In this document: in pieces, positions 27,390-34,073 of the stretch | Numbering within the stretch: position 1 is the first letter of the stretch | Layout: every line of letters begins with the position of its first letter | Source: an uncultured Flavobacteriales bacterium | GTDB lineage: Bacteria; Bacteroidota; Bacteroidia; Flavobacteriales; Weeksellaceae | DNA length: 59,425 nucleotides | NCBI GenBank assembly: GCA_937876095.1 | Contig: CALFIE010000025.1 | Span: forward strand, 1 to 59,425 | Reading direction: 5' to 3' | The notes under the pieces: generated by a model | Database searches by the model: none | What the model saw: only the letters and a program-made list of their open reading frames with translations | What the model was told of the DNA's origin: nothing | Made by a program: the position numbers and the translations under genes

Positions 27390-27698
27390 TTAAGGATTTA
27401 TAGCATTAATAACTTTATTGGCTACAAAATTTTTGATAAAATTTCTGAATAGCAGTACCAAAACGATGATTAGGAAATAAAATCCTGCCATTGCAAGCAA
27501 ACCATAAGCGTAATTGTTGAGATAATCGCCGATTAATAATCCCAATCCAATATTCAGTAAAATAATGAAAAAGGTAAATGCAATGCCAATAATTACCAAA
27601 TAGGTGATGGTTCCTGCGGTTAGAGATGATTTCTCGGTTGCTTCTAACTTCAGCAATTCTACTTTTTTTCCAGCATAATCTTTCAAAAGGTCAATCAT
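27390..27698 (-). CDS. Holin-X/DUF1469-like two-helix membrane protein
   Basis: 102 residues: an amphipathic N-terminal helix (DLLKDYAGKKVELLKLEATEK), then two membrane spans (~28-60 and ~66-88: TYLVIIGIAFTFFIILLNIGLGLLIG and GLLAMAGFYFLIIVLVLLF). The pattern is that of the family named phage holin/DUF1469 (YqjE-like). Despite the name there are no phage genes nearby. First gene of a two-gene unit with the unknown 164-residue protein. Confidence 0.8.
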   Translation of the reverse strand: MIDLLKDYAGKKVELLKLEATEKSSLTAGTITYLVIIGIAFTFFIILLNIGLGLLIGDYLNNYAYGLLAMAGFYFLIIVLVLLFRNFIKNFVANKVINAINP

Positions 27699-27728
27699 AG
27701 CAACATTGTTTTTTGTAAATTTACAAAA

Positions 27729-27755
27729 AAAGGAACTTAATTTGGTAGTTCCTTT
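27729..27755 (-). terminator. Terminator between YtxH and holin-like genes
   Basis: On the minus strand AAAGGAACT pairs with AGTTCCTTT around a 9-nt loop and runs into TTTTTTT. It sits 22 bases after the YtxH stop and 30 bases before the holin-like ATG, so it separates or attenuates the two units. Confidence 0.75.
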
Positions 27756-27777
27756 GGATTTAGAAATTTTTTAATGA

Positions 27778-28095
27778 TTAAGATTTCAAATCATCTAATT
27801 CTTGTTCTACATCTTTTACCAAATCAGAAGTTTTTGCAAACGCTTGATCTTTGTATTTATCGTAGTTTTCTTTCATTTGAGCAGCGAGTTGGTCAAATTT
27901 TTCTTTGGCTTTTTCAGAAGCATATCCGTATTGTTCTACAGCCTGATCTTTAATTTCATCGGCTTTCTTTTTCAGTTTTTTTCTGGTTTCTTTACCTTCT
28001 TCAGGTGCGTATAGCATTCCTAAAATTACACCAGCTGCAGCTCCAGCTAGAAGTCCAGCCAAAACACCAGCAACGTTATTACTTTTTTTAGACAT
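27778..28095 (-). CDS. YtxH domain protein
   Basis: 105 residues. One glycine/alanine-rich membrane segment (~7-30, NVAGVLAGLLAGAAAGVILGMLYAPEEGKETRKKLKKKADE) is followed by a long charged amphipathic helix (AAQMKENYDKYKDQAFAKTSDLVKDVEQELDDL). The segment GxLxGxAxGxxxGxLxAPxxGxETRxxL is the YtxH signature. YtxH-type proteins are general-stress associated in Bacillus; function here unknown. It has its own promoter and is followed by a terminator. Confidence 0.88.
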   Translation of the reverse strand: MSKKSNNVAGVLAGLLAGAAAGVILGMLYAPEEGKETRKKLKKKADEIKDQAVEQYGYASEKAKEKFDQLAAQMKENYDKYKDQAFAKTSDLVKDVEQELDDLKS

Positions 28096-28149
28096 TTTTT
28101 TAGATTTTTTTGATTGATATTATTCGTAAATGATACCTTTTTGGAATCA

Positions 28150-28157
28150 CAAATTTA
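28150..28157 (-). promoter_or_regulatory. -7 box TAAATTTG for the YtxH gene
   Basis: Minus-strand exact TAnnTTTG match 55 bases from the ATG; a TTG (28174-28176 complement) lies 16 bases upstream, slightly short of the preferred spacing. Confidence 0.5.
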
Positions 28158-28212
28158 GGTACAATTATGATACCAAAACGAAATTTTAACAAATAATTGA
28201 TTCTGTAATTTA

Positions 28213-28884
28213 TCAGGTTAGGTAAGATAGAATTACGTCTACTGTTTCCTCTTTGCTTAGTAGTGTATTGTCTATCAGAATAGCATTTTCTGCCATTTTT
28301 AGGGGGGAAATTTCTCTTTGACTATCAATTGTATCCCGAGAAATCAAATTTTCTCTAACCGATTGTTCATCTACTTCAATATCAGTAGATTGCAGTTCTA
28401 GAAATCGTCTTTTGGTACGCTCATTTATACTTGCAGTCAAAAAGAATTTGAAATCAGCATTAGGTAAAACCACTGTTCCTATGTCTCTTCCATCCATTAT
28501 AATTCCACCATTTTCTGCTATGGAACGCTGAGTTTGTAGTAGGAAATCACGCACTTCTTTTTGTTTAGCAACCAGACTCACATTTTCTGATACTTCTACC
28601 AAACGTATTTCTTTAGAAATGTCTTTATTATTAAGGAATAAGACTAATTCACCTTCAATTAATCGAAATGCTAAATTAATTTCGGGGAGTTTTTTAATTA
28701 ATGACTTTATGTCAATTTCGTGAAGGTCATTTTGGCAGTTTTGTAAGGCAAAAAAAGTGACACCTCTGTACAATGCACCAGAATCTAAATGTATGAGTCC
28801 TAATTTTTTAGCAATAGATTTAGAAATGGAGCTTTTACCTGTAGATGAATAACCATCAATTGCAATTACGGGATTTTTTTTCAT
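28213..28884 (-). CDS. cmk: Cytidylate kinase
   Basis: Phosphorylates CMP and dCMP with ATP. The P-loop is IDGYSSTGKSSISKSIAKKLG; LDSGALYRGVTF is the CMP-kinase signature, and MDGRDIGTVVLPNADFKFFLTAS the conserved core. 223 residues is normal. The start lies 5 bases after the porQ stop, so porQ and cmk form one transcript; the same adjacency is known in Porphyromonas gingivalis. Confidence 0.96.
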   Translation of the reverse strand: MKKNPVIAIDGYSSTGKSSISKSIAKKLGLIHLDSGALYRGVTFFALQNCQNDLHEIDIKSLIKKLPEINLAFRLIEGELVLFLNNKDISKEIRLVEVSENVSLVAKQKEVRDFLLQTQRSIAENGGIIMDGRDIGTVVLPNADFKFFLTASINERTKRRFLELQSTDIEVDEQSVRENLISRDTIDSQREISPLKMAENAILIDNTLLSKEETVDVILSYLT

Positions 28885-28889
28885 AAAAA

Positions 28890-29888
28890 TTATCTTCGGT
28901 TTCCGCTAATTTCTATTAAATCCAACGTAATACCAATCATATTAAGGTTAGATGAATTGTGGTATCTCACATGTGAATAATCAAACCTGAAAGAGGAAAT
29001 CTTAATCCCAAATCCTGCAGAAAGACCAGTAAAACTGCGCTGTTCTAGTACCGCAAGTTCGTTGCCACGTTTCACATTGTAACCTAATCTGACATTGAAA
29101 GATTGCTCCGGAAACAATTCTACACCGAAAGATAGGTGATCAAAAATTTTTCGGCCAAGTTTTACTTTTTGCCCGTTAATATTGTATTGGCTAGAAATAT
29201 TTGGTTGTTGTAAATCGTGCGCAGTTATTGTAAAACCAAGTGGAAAATTATCTAAAATTTTGGTGTAGCCCAAATCTACACGAAATGGTAATTTCTCACG
29301 ATAACCATTGTAAGGCTTGAATTGGTAACCAAAATTTCTGAAAACTAAAGCCAACGTTTCTTTGGTTTTCTCGTTATGATAGGTAACACCTGCACTTGCT
29401 GCAATTGCCATAGAACTATAGGAATCAATTTTAGAAGAAATCAAATTCACATTTCCTGCAACAGTCCAATCATCTTCGAATTGGTATGCGTAACCAGCAC
29501 CAAAAGCTGCATCCATTGCTGTGAAATTTCCATTGATGGTAGAACTTTCGTCGGTTCTTGGAATACTTCCGTAATCCATATATCTAGCATTGATGGAAAT
29601 TAGGTTTCCGTTTTCAAAGGCTTTTGCAAAACTTAGAGTTCCGAATTTGGAACCAGCCAAATAAGATGCGGCATTTATTGCCAACATTTTGTCTTGTTCT
29701 AGATTGAGTAATGCAGGATTAATTCCCGAAAAACTCACATCGTAATCTCTAATAGAAACTGCGTCTCCACCAAGTGCTGCTTGTCTTGCAGAAACAGGTA
29801 TGTTCAGAAACGGGTACACATTTTCTCCGCTTTGAGCCTGCGAAAAAAATCCCCAAAATATTGCTGATAAGACTACAATTCTCTTCAA
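28890..29888 (-). CDS. porQ: Type IX secretion protein PorQ
   Basis: 332 residues. Signal peptide 1-18 (LSAIFWGFFSQAQS), then the hallmark FLNIPVSARQAALGG and SGINPALLNLEQDKMLAINAASYL, and a barrel-like series of strands ending GITLDLIEI. PorQ is an outer-membrane component of the T9SS attachment complex (with PorU, PorV, PorZ), needed for exporting and anchoring cargo with C-terminal sorting domains. The other por genes are not here, as usual for this scattered system. A cargo candidate is encoded at 58147. Co-transcribed with cmk from a good promoter. Confidence 0.93.
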   Translation of the reverse strand: MKRIVVLSAIFWGFFSQAQSGENVYPFLNIPVSARQAALGGDAVSIRDYDVSFSGINPALLNLEQDKMLAINAASYLAGSKFGTLSFAKAFENGNLISINARYMDYGSIPRTDESSTINGNFTAMDAAFGAGYAYQFEDDWTVAGNVNLISSKIDSYSSMAIAASAGVTYHNEKTKETLALVFRNFGYQFKPYNGYREKLPFRVDLGYTKILDNFPLGFTITAHDLQQPNISSQYNINGQKVKLGRKIFDHLSFGVELFPEQSFNVRLGYNVKRGNELAVLEQRSFTGLSAGFGIKISSFRFDYSHVRYHNSSNLNMIGITLDLIEISGNRR

Positions 29889-29905
29889 AATCTAATTTAT
29901 GTTTG

Positions 29906-29934
29906 CAAAATTAATTTTTTTTGAATCACTTCAA
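29906..29934 (-). promoter_or_regulatory. Full promoter for porQ-cmk
   Basis: Minus strand: TTG (complement of 29932-29934), 18-base spacer, TAATTTTG (complement of 29906-29913), 17 bases before the porQ ATG. Confidence 0.6.
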
Positions 29935-29985
29935 AATTTTTAACTGCTAAATATATATCTTTTAACGAAATTATTTGCGAATCAT

Positions 29986-29993
29986 TATATTTG
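29986..29993 (+). promoter_or_regulatory. -7 box TATATTTG for pyrH
   Basis: Exact TAnnTTTG match 88 bases before the pyrH ATG. The leader starts with a small CATCAT-AAA-ATGATG hairpin (29997-30011). Confidence 0.5.
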
Positions 29994-30081
29994 CATCATC
30001 ATAAAATGATGAAAGTCCGAAAATTATTTTTTTAATTAAAGAAAAATAAAGAAAAGAGAACGCTTTAAAATAAATTTAACA

Positions 30082-30786
30082 ATGAAATACAAAAGAATCC
30101 TTCTGAAATTGAGTGGAGAAGCATTGATGGGAGATCTACCTTACGGAATCGACAATGAAAAATTGAAAGAATACGCTCAAGAAATAAAAAAAGTGGTAGA
30201 CAAAGGCTGCGAAATTGCCATTGTAATTGGTGGTGGAAATATTTTCAGAGGTTTAGCTGGTGCTGCAAAAGGAATGGATCGTGTACAAGGTGATTATATG
30301 GGAATGTTGGCAACAGTAATCAACGGAATGGCTTTGCAAGGCGCTCTAGAAGATGCCGGTATAAAAACCAGATTGCAATCTGCCATAGAAATGGATAAAA
30401 TAGCAGAACCTTTTATCAAAAGAAGAGCAACCAGACATCTGGAGAAAGGTAGGGTAGTGATTTTCGGGGCAGGAACTGGGAATCCGTATTTCACAACAGA
30501 TACTGCAGCAACTTTGCGAGCCATAGAAATTGGTGCAGATGTGATTCTGAAAGGAACTAGAGTAGATGGAATCTACGACAGTGATCCTGAGAAAAATATA
30601 AATGCGGTGAAATTCAATTCGCTTTCCTTCGAAGAAGTTTTTGAAAAAAACCTAAAAGTGATGGATATGACAGCGTTTACACTAAGTCACGAAAACAAAC
30701 TCCCAATCATAGTTTTTGATATGAATAAAGAGGGTAATTTACTGAAAATTGTAGAAGGAGAAAATGTAGGAACGCTGGTAAATTAA
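30082..30786 (+). CDS. pyrH: UMP kinase
   Basis: Hexameric bacterial UMP kinase (amino-acid-kinase fold), pyrimidine nucleotide synthesis. Motifs: RILLKLSGEALMGD at the N-terminus, IVIGGGNIFRG, DYMGMLATVINGMALQ, GTGNPYFTTDTAATLRAIEI and VILKGTRVDGIYDSDPEKN. 234 residues is typical. ATG at 30082 has an A-rich leader. pyrH followed by frr is a conserved bacterial neighbourhood, though here frr also has its own -7 box. Confidence 0.97.
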   Translation: MKYKRILLKLSGEALMGDLPYGIDNEKLKEYAQEIKKVVDKGCEIAIVIGGGNIFRGLAGAAKGMDRVQGDYMGMLATVINGMALQGALEDAGIKTRLQSAIEMDKIAEPFIKRRATRHLEKGRVVIFGAGTGNPYFTTDTAATLRAIEIGADVILKGTRVDGIYDSDPEKNINAVKFNSLSFEEVFEKNLKVMDMTAFTLSHENKLPIIVFDMNKEGNLLKIVEGENVGTLVN

Positions 30787-30954
30787 ATATAAAAATTAGT
30801 TTTTAACCGCAATTCGTAGATTCGACGAAGTCAAAAGTATCGAAGATGTATTTTTATAATTAGATATTCAAAAGAAGGCAAAATTGTTACTAAAATGTAG
30901 GATTTTACCTTTTTCAAACTTTTGAATTTCTTAATTTTCAGTTTTTTCTTTTGA

Positions 30955-30962
30955 TACTTTTG
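30955..30962 (+). promoter_or_regulatory. -7 box TACTTTTG for frr
   Basis: Exact TAnnTTTG match in the 242-base pyrH-frr gap, 66 bases before the frr ATG. It allows frr expression independent of pyrH. Confidence 0.5.
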
Positions 30963-31028
30963 TGGTGAGAATAAGAAATAGTAATTTTGTTATCAAATTA
31001 TAAAAATCATCAAAATTTTAAAAATAAA

Positions 31029-31583
31029 ATGGAAGAAATAGAATTAATCATCTCTATGGTGCAACAGGAGATGAGTGCTGCAATCAAACATTTAGAACAC
31101 GCATTTCAGAAAATTCGCGCTGGTCGTGCTTCAACTTCTATGGTGCAAGATGTGGTAGTAGAATATTATGGCGCACCAACTCCGATTAATCAGGTTGCCA
31201 ATGTGATGGTTCCAGATGCGATGACGATTTCTATTCAACCATGGGATAAATCCGCAATTGGAGCCATAGAAAAAGCCATCATCAATTCTAATTTGGGTTT
31301 TGCACCATCTAACAATGGTGAAAATATTATTTTGAATGTACCACCACTTACTGAAGAGAGAAGACGTGATCTCGCAAAACAGGCAAAAGTAGAAACCGAA
31401 GCAACCAAAGTTACCGTGAGAAATGCACGACAAGATGGTATGAAGGAACTCAAAAAATTAGATGGCGTTTCTGAAGATCTTATAAAAGGAGCAGAAGCAG
31501 ATATACAAGAACTCACCGATAAATACGTGAAAATCTGCGATGAACACCTGAAACAGAAAGAAACAGATATTATGAAAATCTGA
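31029..31583 (+). CDS. frr: Ribosome recycling factor
   Basis: With EF-G it splits post-termination ribosomes. 184 residues of the expected fold: N-terminal helix MSAAIKHLEHAFQKIRAGRAS, the domain II beta sheet (YYGAPTPINQVANVMVPDAMTISIQPWDKS), and C-terminal helices with NVPPLTEERRRDLAKQAKVETEATKVTVRNARQD. I chose ATG 31029; an in-frame TTG 14 codons earlier would add a stretch (LSNYKNHQNFKNK) with no family counterpart. Confidence 0.97.
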   Translation: MEEIELIISMVQQEMSAAIKHLEHAFQKIRAGRASTSMVQDVVVEYYGAPTPINQVANVMVPDAMTISIQPWDKSAIGAIEKAIINSNLGFAPSNNGENIILNVPPLTEERRRDLAKQAKVETEATKVTVRNARQDGMKELKKLDGVSEDLIKGAEADIQELTDKYVKICDEHLKQKETDIMKI

Positions 31584-31630
31584 TGTTTTTTTATCATTTA
31601 TGATAAGGAAAAGACAATGTTGTAAAGTTT

Positions 31631-31660
31631 GTCATTCCGATGAAGGAGGAATCTCTCTGT
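31631..31660. repeat. Dispersed-repeat-like sequence (GTCATTCCGATGAAGGAGGA)
   Basis: Between frr and lptF, GTCATTCCGATGAAGGAGGA continues into ATCTCTCTG. Nearly identical strings are, from general familiarity, frequent in flavobacterial intergenic regions. Only one copy occurs in this window, so repeat status is not shown here. Confidence 0.4.
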
Positions 31661-31705
31661 ATTTTGAAATTCCAAGTGACAATCTTTTTACACCAAATTC
31701 AAAAC

Positions 31706-31739
31706 AAAAAAACTTCAAGAAATTTCTCGAAGTTTTTTT
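31706..31739. terminator. Bidirectional terminator between frr and lptF-like gene
   Basis: AAAAAAACTTC (31706-31716) and GAAGTTTTTTT (31729-31739) pair, with an inner AGAAA/TTTCT extension broken by one mismatch. It serves the two convergent genes. Confidence 0.82.
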
Positions 31740-31743
31740 GTTT

Positions 31744-33195
31744 TTATTGATAACGTTGATGTTCTTTTGGTTTCATAAATCGCTGAGTAATTGGTTTTAG
31801 CAGCGCTTTGTATTTTTCTATGTCGAAAACCTGAGAATCAGTAAGCGCTTTGTAAGTAAGCCAAATTCCGAAAGGGAATAATATCATATTCGGAATCCAA
31901 GTGGCAAGATAAGGATTCATTTTTCCTGCCCAAGCCATATTTTCGGTGGATAAATTGAGAACATAAAAAATGATGAAAATCACAATTGCAATTACAACAG
32001 GAAGTCCCATTCCTCCTTTTCTGATGATGGAACCCAAACTTGCACCAATCAGATAAAAAATAATACAAGTAATGGAGTAGGCAATAATTCTCTGTTGGTA
32101 CATAATGATTCTACTGTTATATTTCTCAATATTCACAATTAGCTCGTTTTTACTTTTGGTAGAATTTCTCAGAGATTCTATATTGTTGTAAGCCGCAAAT
32201 AGAATTTCATTTTTTTTGTCGGTTTTTATGGTGTCTAATTTATATTGCGGTTTCGTTTTTTCTTTTGGTTTCGTTTTGTCTATATAAGCAACATAATTGT
32301 TGTTTTGTGATGAAATTTCTTCGGATATCGATTTGAAACTCAACTCGTTATCTTGTTTGTTTTTTACAATCGTGGTATTGAGCTGTCTATACGTTTGGAA
32401 ACGGTAATCTTCCGTGATTTTCTCTTGTTCTATCGCTTTGCTGATGAGGTCGCTGATGTCAAAATGCTCTACTAACGTATCAAATTTTGCCGATTGATTT
32501 ATTTGTTTCAAGCGTTGTCTGAAATCATCTTCTGCATTATCTTCGAAAACATAACCATCAAATAAAACCAATTTTAGGTAATGTTTATCAACTGCAGGTA
32601 CAAATTTTCCTTTTTTAGCTATTATGGTTTGTTTACTTTGGTAAGATTCCCCTGTTTTATGTACGAAAACGCCATCTAAATTTTCGCCATTTTTTCCTGA
32701 AATTTTATCGAATTTCACGGTAAAACCATCTATCGAACTGATGAATTGCCCCGGTTCGAAATTCAGGGCAGGTTTGGTTGCTGCTATGTTATACAACATA
32801 TTTTTGGCTTTACGCTGAAAATCTGGAATAATATTATTTGAAAAGAAAAAAAGCAGAACCGACATCATCACCACAATCCAAAAAAGGGGTGCCATAATTC
32901 GGGTGAGCGAAATTCCGGCTGCTTTCATGGCAGCCAATTCATACCGTTCCCCAAATTCGCCAAAAGTCATAATAGAAGCCAACAAAATCGTAAGTGGAAG
33001 AACCATACTGATTACACTTACTCCCATATAAAAAAGTAACTTGATGATTTCCCAATAACTTAAACCTTTCCCAATAAATTGGGACAACTGAATCCAAATA
33101 ATGTTGACAATAAATATAAAAAACAACACACTGAATATGAACAGAAATGGCCCAAAAAATGTTTTGATGATGTATTGGTCTATTTTTTTTAGCAT
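31744..33195 (-). CDS. LptF/LptG-family LPS export permease
   Basis: 483 residues of the YjgP/YjgQ family: three N-terminal membrane helices (FFGPFLFIFSVLFFIFIVNIIWI, LLFYMGVSVISMVLPLTILLASIMTFGEFGERYELAAMKAAGISL), a periplasmic beta-jellyroll (~130-330, YNIAATKPALNFEPGQFISSIDGFTVKFDKISG), then three C-terminal helices (ITCIIFYLIGASLGSIIRKGGMGLP). With LptB it would extract LPS from the inner membrane. In Bacteroidota LptF and LptG are hard to tell apart, so I give no symbol. It follows lolA on the same strand behind a terminator-like hairpin. Confidence 0.9.
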   Translation of the reverse strand: MLKKIDQYIIKTFFGPFLFIFSVLFFIFIVNIIWIQLSQFIGKGLSYWEIIKLLFYMGVSVISMVLPLTILLASIMTFGEFGERYELAAMKAAGISLTRIMAPLFWIVVMMSVLLFFFSNNIIPDFQRKAKNMLYNIAATKPALNFEPGQFISSIDGFTVKFDKISGKNGENLDGVFVHKTGESYQSKQTIIAKKGKFVPAVDKHYLKLVLFDGYVFEDNAEDDFRQRLKQINQSAKFDTLVEHFDISDLISKAIEQEKITEDYRFQTYRQLNTTIVKNKQDNELSFKSISEEISSQNNNYVAYIDKTKPKEKTKPQYKLDTIKTDKKNEILFAAYNNIESLRNSTKSKNELIVNIEKYNSRIIMYQQRIIAYSITCIIFYLIGASLGSIIRKGGMGLPVVIAIVIFIIFYVLNLSTENMAWAGKMNPYLATWIPNMILFPFGIWLTYKALTDSQVFDIEKYKALLKPITQRFMKPKEHQRYQ

Positions 33196-33211
33196 GGTTC
33201 AAAATTAATGA

Positions 33212-33245
33212 AAAAGCCACAAAGTTGTATTTCTTTGTGACTTTT
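33212..33245 (-). terminator. Hairpin between lolA and lptF-like gene
   Basis: AAAAG-C-CACAAAG and CTTTGTG-A-CTTTT pair with one mismatch around an 8-nt loop. On the minus strand it ends GGCTTTTTC, 19 bases after the lolA stop and just before the lptF-like ATG. Partial termination is likely. Confidence 0.55.
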
Positions 33246-33263
33246 GTTTTTTTGTAAGGATTC

Positions 33264-33911
33264 CTATAGTTCGGTAACCAAATAATTTTTGTATTTCTTA
33301 GCATTGAAACTGAACATTTCTGGGCTCAATTTCTGATTTTCTTTGTAATTGGTAATGTTGATGATGGCAATATCACCATTGTTACTATATTGTTCTAATC
33401 TTACTAGTTGTTTTTTTTCGGCATTTACATATAGATTGATGGTCTTCAATCCGTTTGATTTTACTGGAGTTAAAACAATCATATTTGCATTTACATTGTT
33501 AATTTTTTTCTGACCGTTGTAATCTACATTGTAGTCTTTTTTGTAGGTATCTAAGTAGTTGATAGGAGAGAACATCGCATCTTTTCCATCAGATTTTGCT
33601 ATGGTTACTTCTTTTTCGTCTGCACTGATGTTGTAGATTTTTTTACCATCGAAAATCTGTTCGGTACCCATAATTTTCAATTTGTATTTGTCTTTTGCAG
33701 CATAGTAAATTCCGGATTGATTTTTGGCGATTTTTCCGTTCCCAGAACTGAACACAAATTTGAAATAGGTATTTTCTTTAGACTCATAATTTTGCGTAAC
33801 CTCATCTAGAATTTTTTTGGCTTGTTCATCTATCTTTTGAGCAAATGAAATCGTGAAACTTCCTAAAACTAGAGTAGTAGTTACAATTTTTTGTATGATA
33901 TTTATTTTCAT
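33264..33911 (-). CDS. lolA: LolA-like outer-membrane lipoprotein carrier
   Basis: 215 residues with a signal peptide (1-25, ending SFAQ). The fold pattern of LolA is visible: DEQAKKILDEVTQNYESKENTYFKFVFS, SGIYYAAKDKYKLKIMGTEQIFDGKKIYNIS, and late strands INLYVNAEKKQLVRLEQYSNNGDIAIINITNYKENQKLSPEMFSF. It shuttles lipoproteins through the periplasm from LolCDE to the outer membrane. It lies downstream of ftsK, as often in Bacteroidota and Proteobacteria, but with a 162-base gap and its own -7 box. Confidence 0.88.
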   Translation of the reverse strand: MKINIIQKIVTTTLVLGSFTISFAQKIDEQAKKILDEVTQNYESKENTYFKFVFSSGNGKIAKNQSGIYYAAKDKYKLKIMGTEQIFDGKKIYNISADEKEVTIAKSDGKDAMFSPINYLDTYKKDYNVDYNGQKKINNVNANMIVLTPVKSNGLKTINLYVNAEKKQLVRLEQYSNNGDIAIINITNYKENQKLSPEMFSFNAKKYKNYLVTEL

Positions 33912-33947
33912 GATATTTATTTACAATGTAAAATTCAATTTCTACTA

Positions 33948-33955
33948 CAAAGATA
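33948..33955 (-). promoter_or_regulatory. -7 box TATCTTTG for lolA
   Basis: Minus-strand exact TAnnTTTG match 37 bases before the lolA ATG; a TTG lies 23 bases further upstream (complement of 33979-33981), longer than ideal. Confidence 0.45.
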
Positions 33956-34073
33956 AGGCAAAGTCGTAATTGCAGAAGCAAGTTTAACAAACCTTAAGTT
34001 TCAGAGGTTTATTTTTTAGAAAAAATACAGTTGTTTTTATTAATAATTCTTAAAATTTAGGACTAAAAATGGG

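Noticed and set aside
27390..27698. Prophage suggested by a holin-like protein
   Set aside because: No integrase, capsid, lysin or repressor gene nearby; the family is a general bacterial envelope family despite its name.
30987..31028. 14-codon extension of frr from a TTG
   Set aside because: Not matched by the family N-terminus, and ATG 31029 has a normal A-rich leader.
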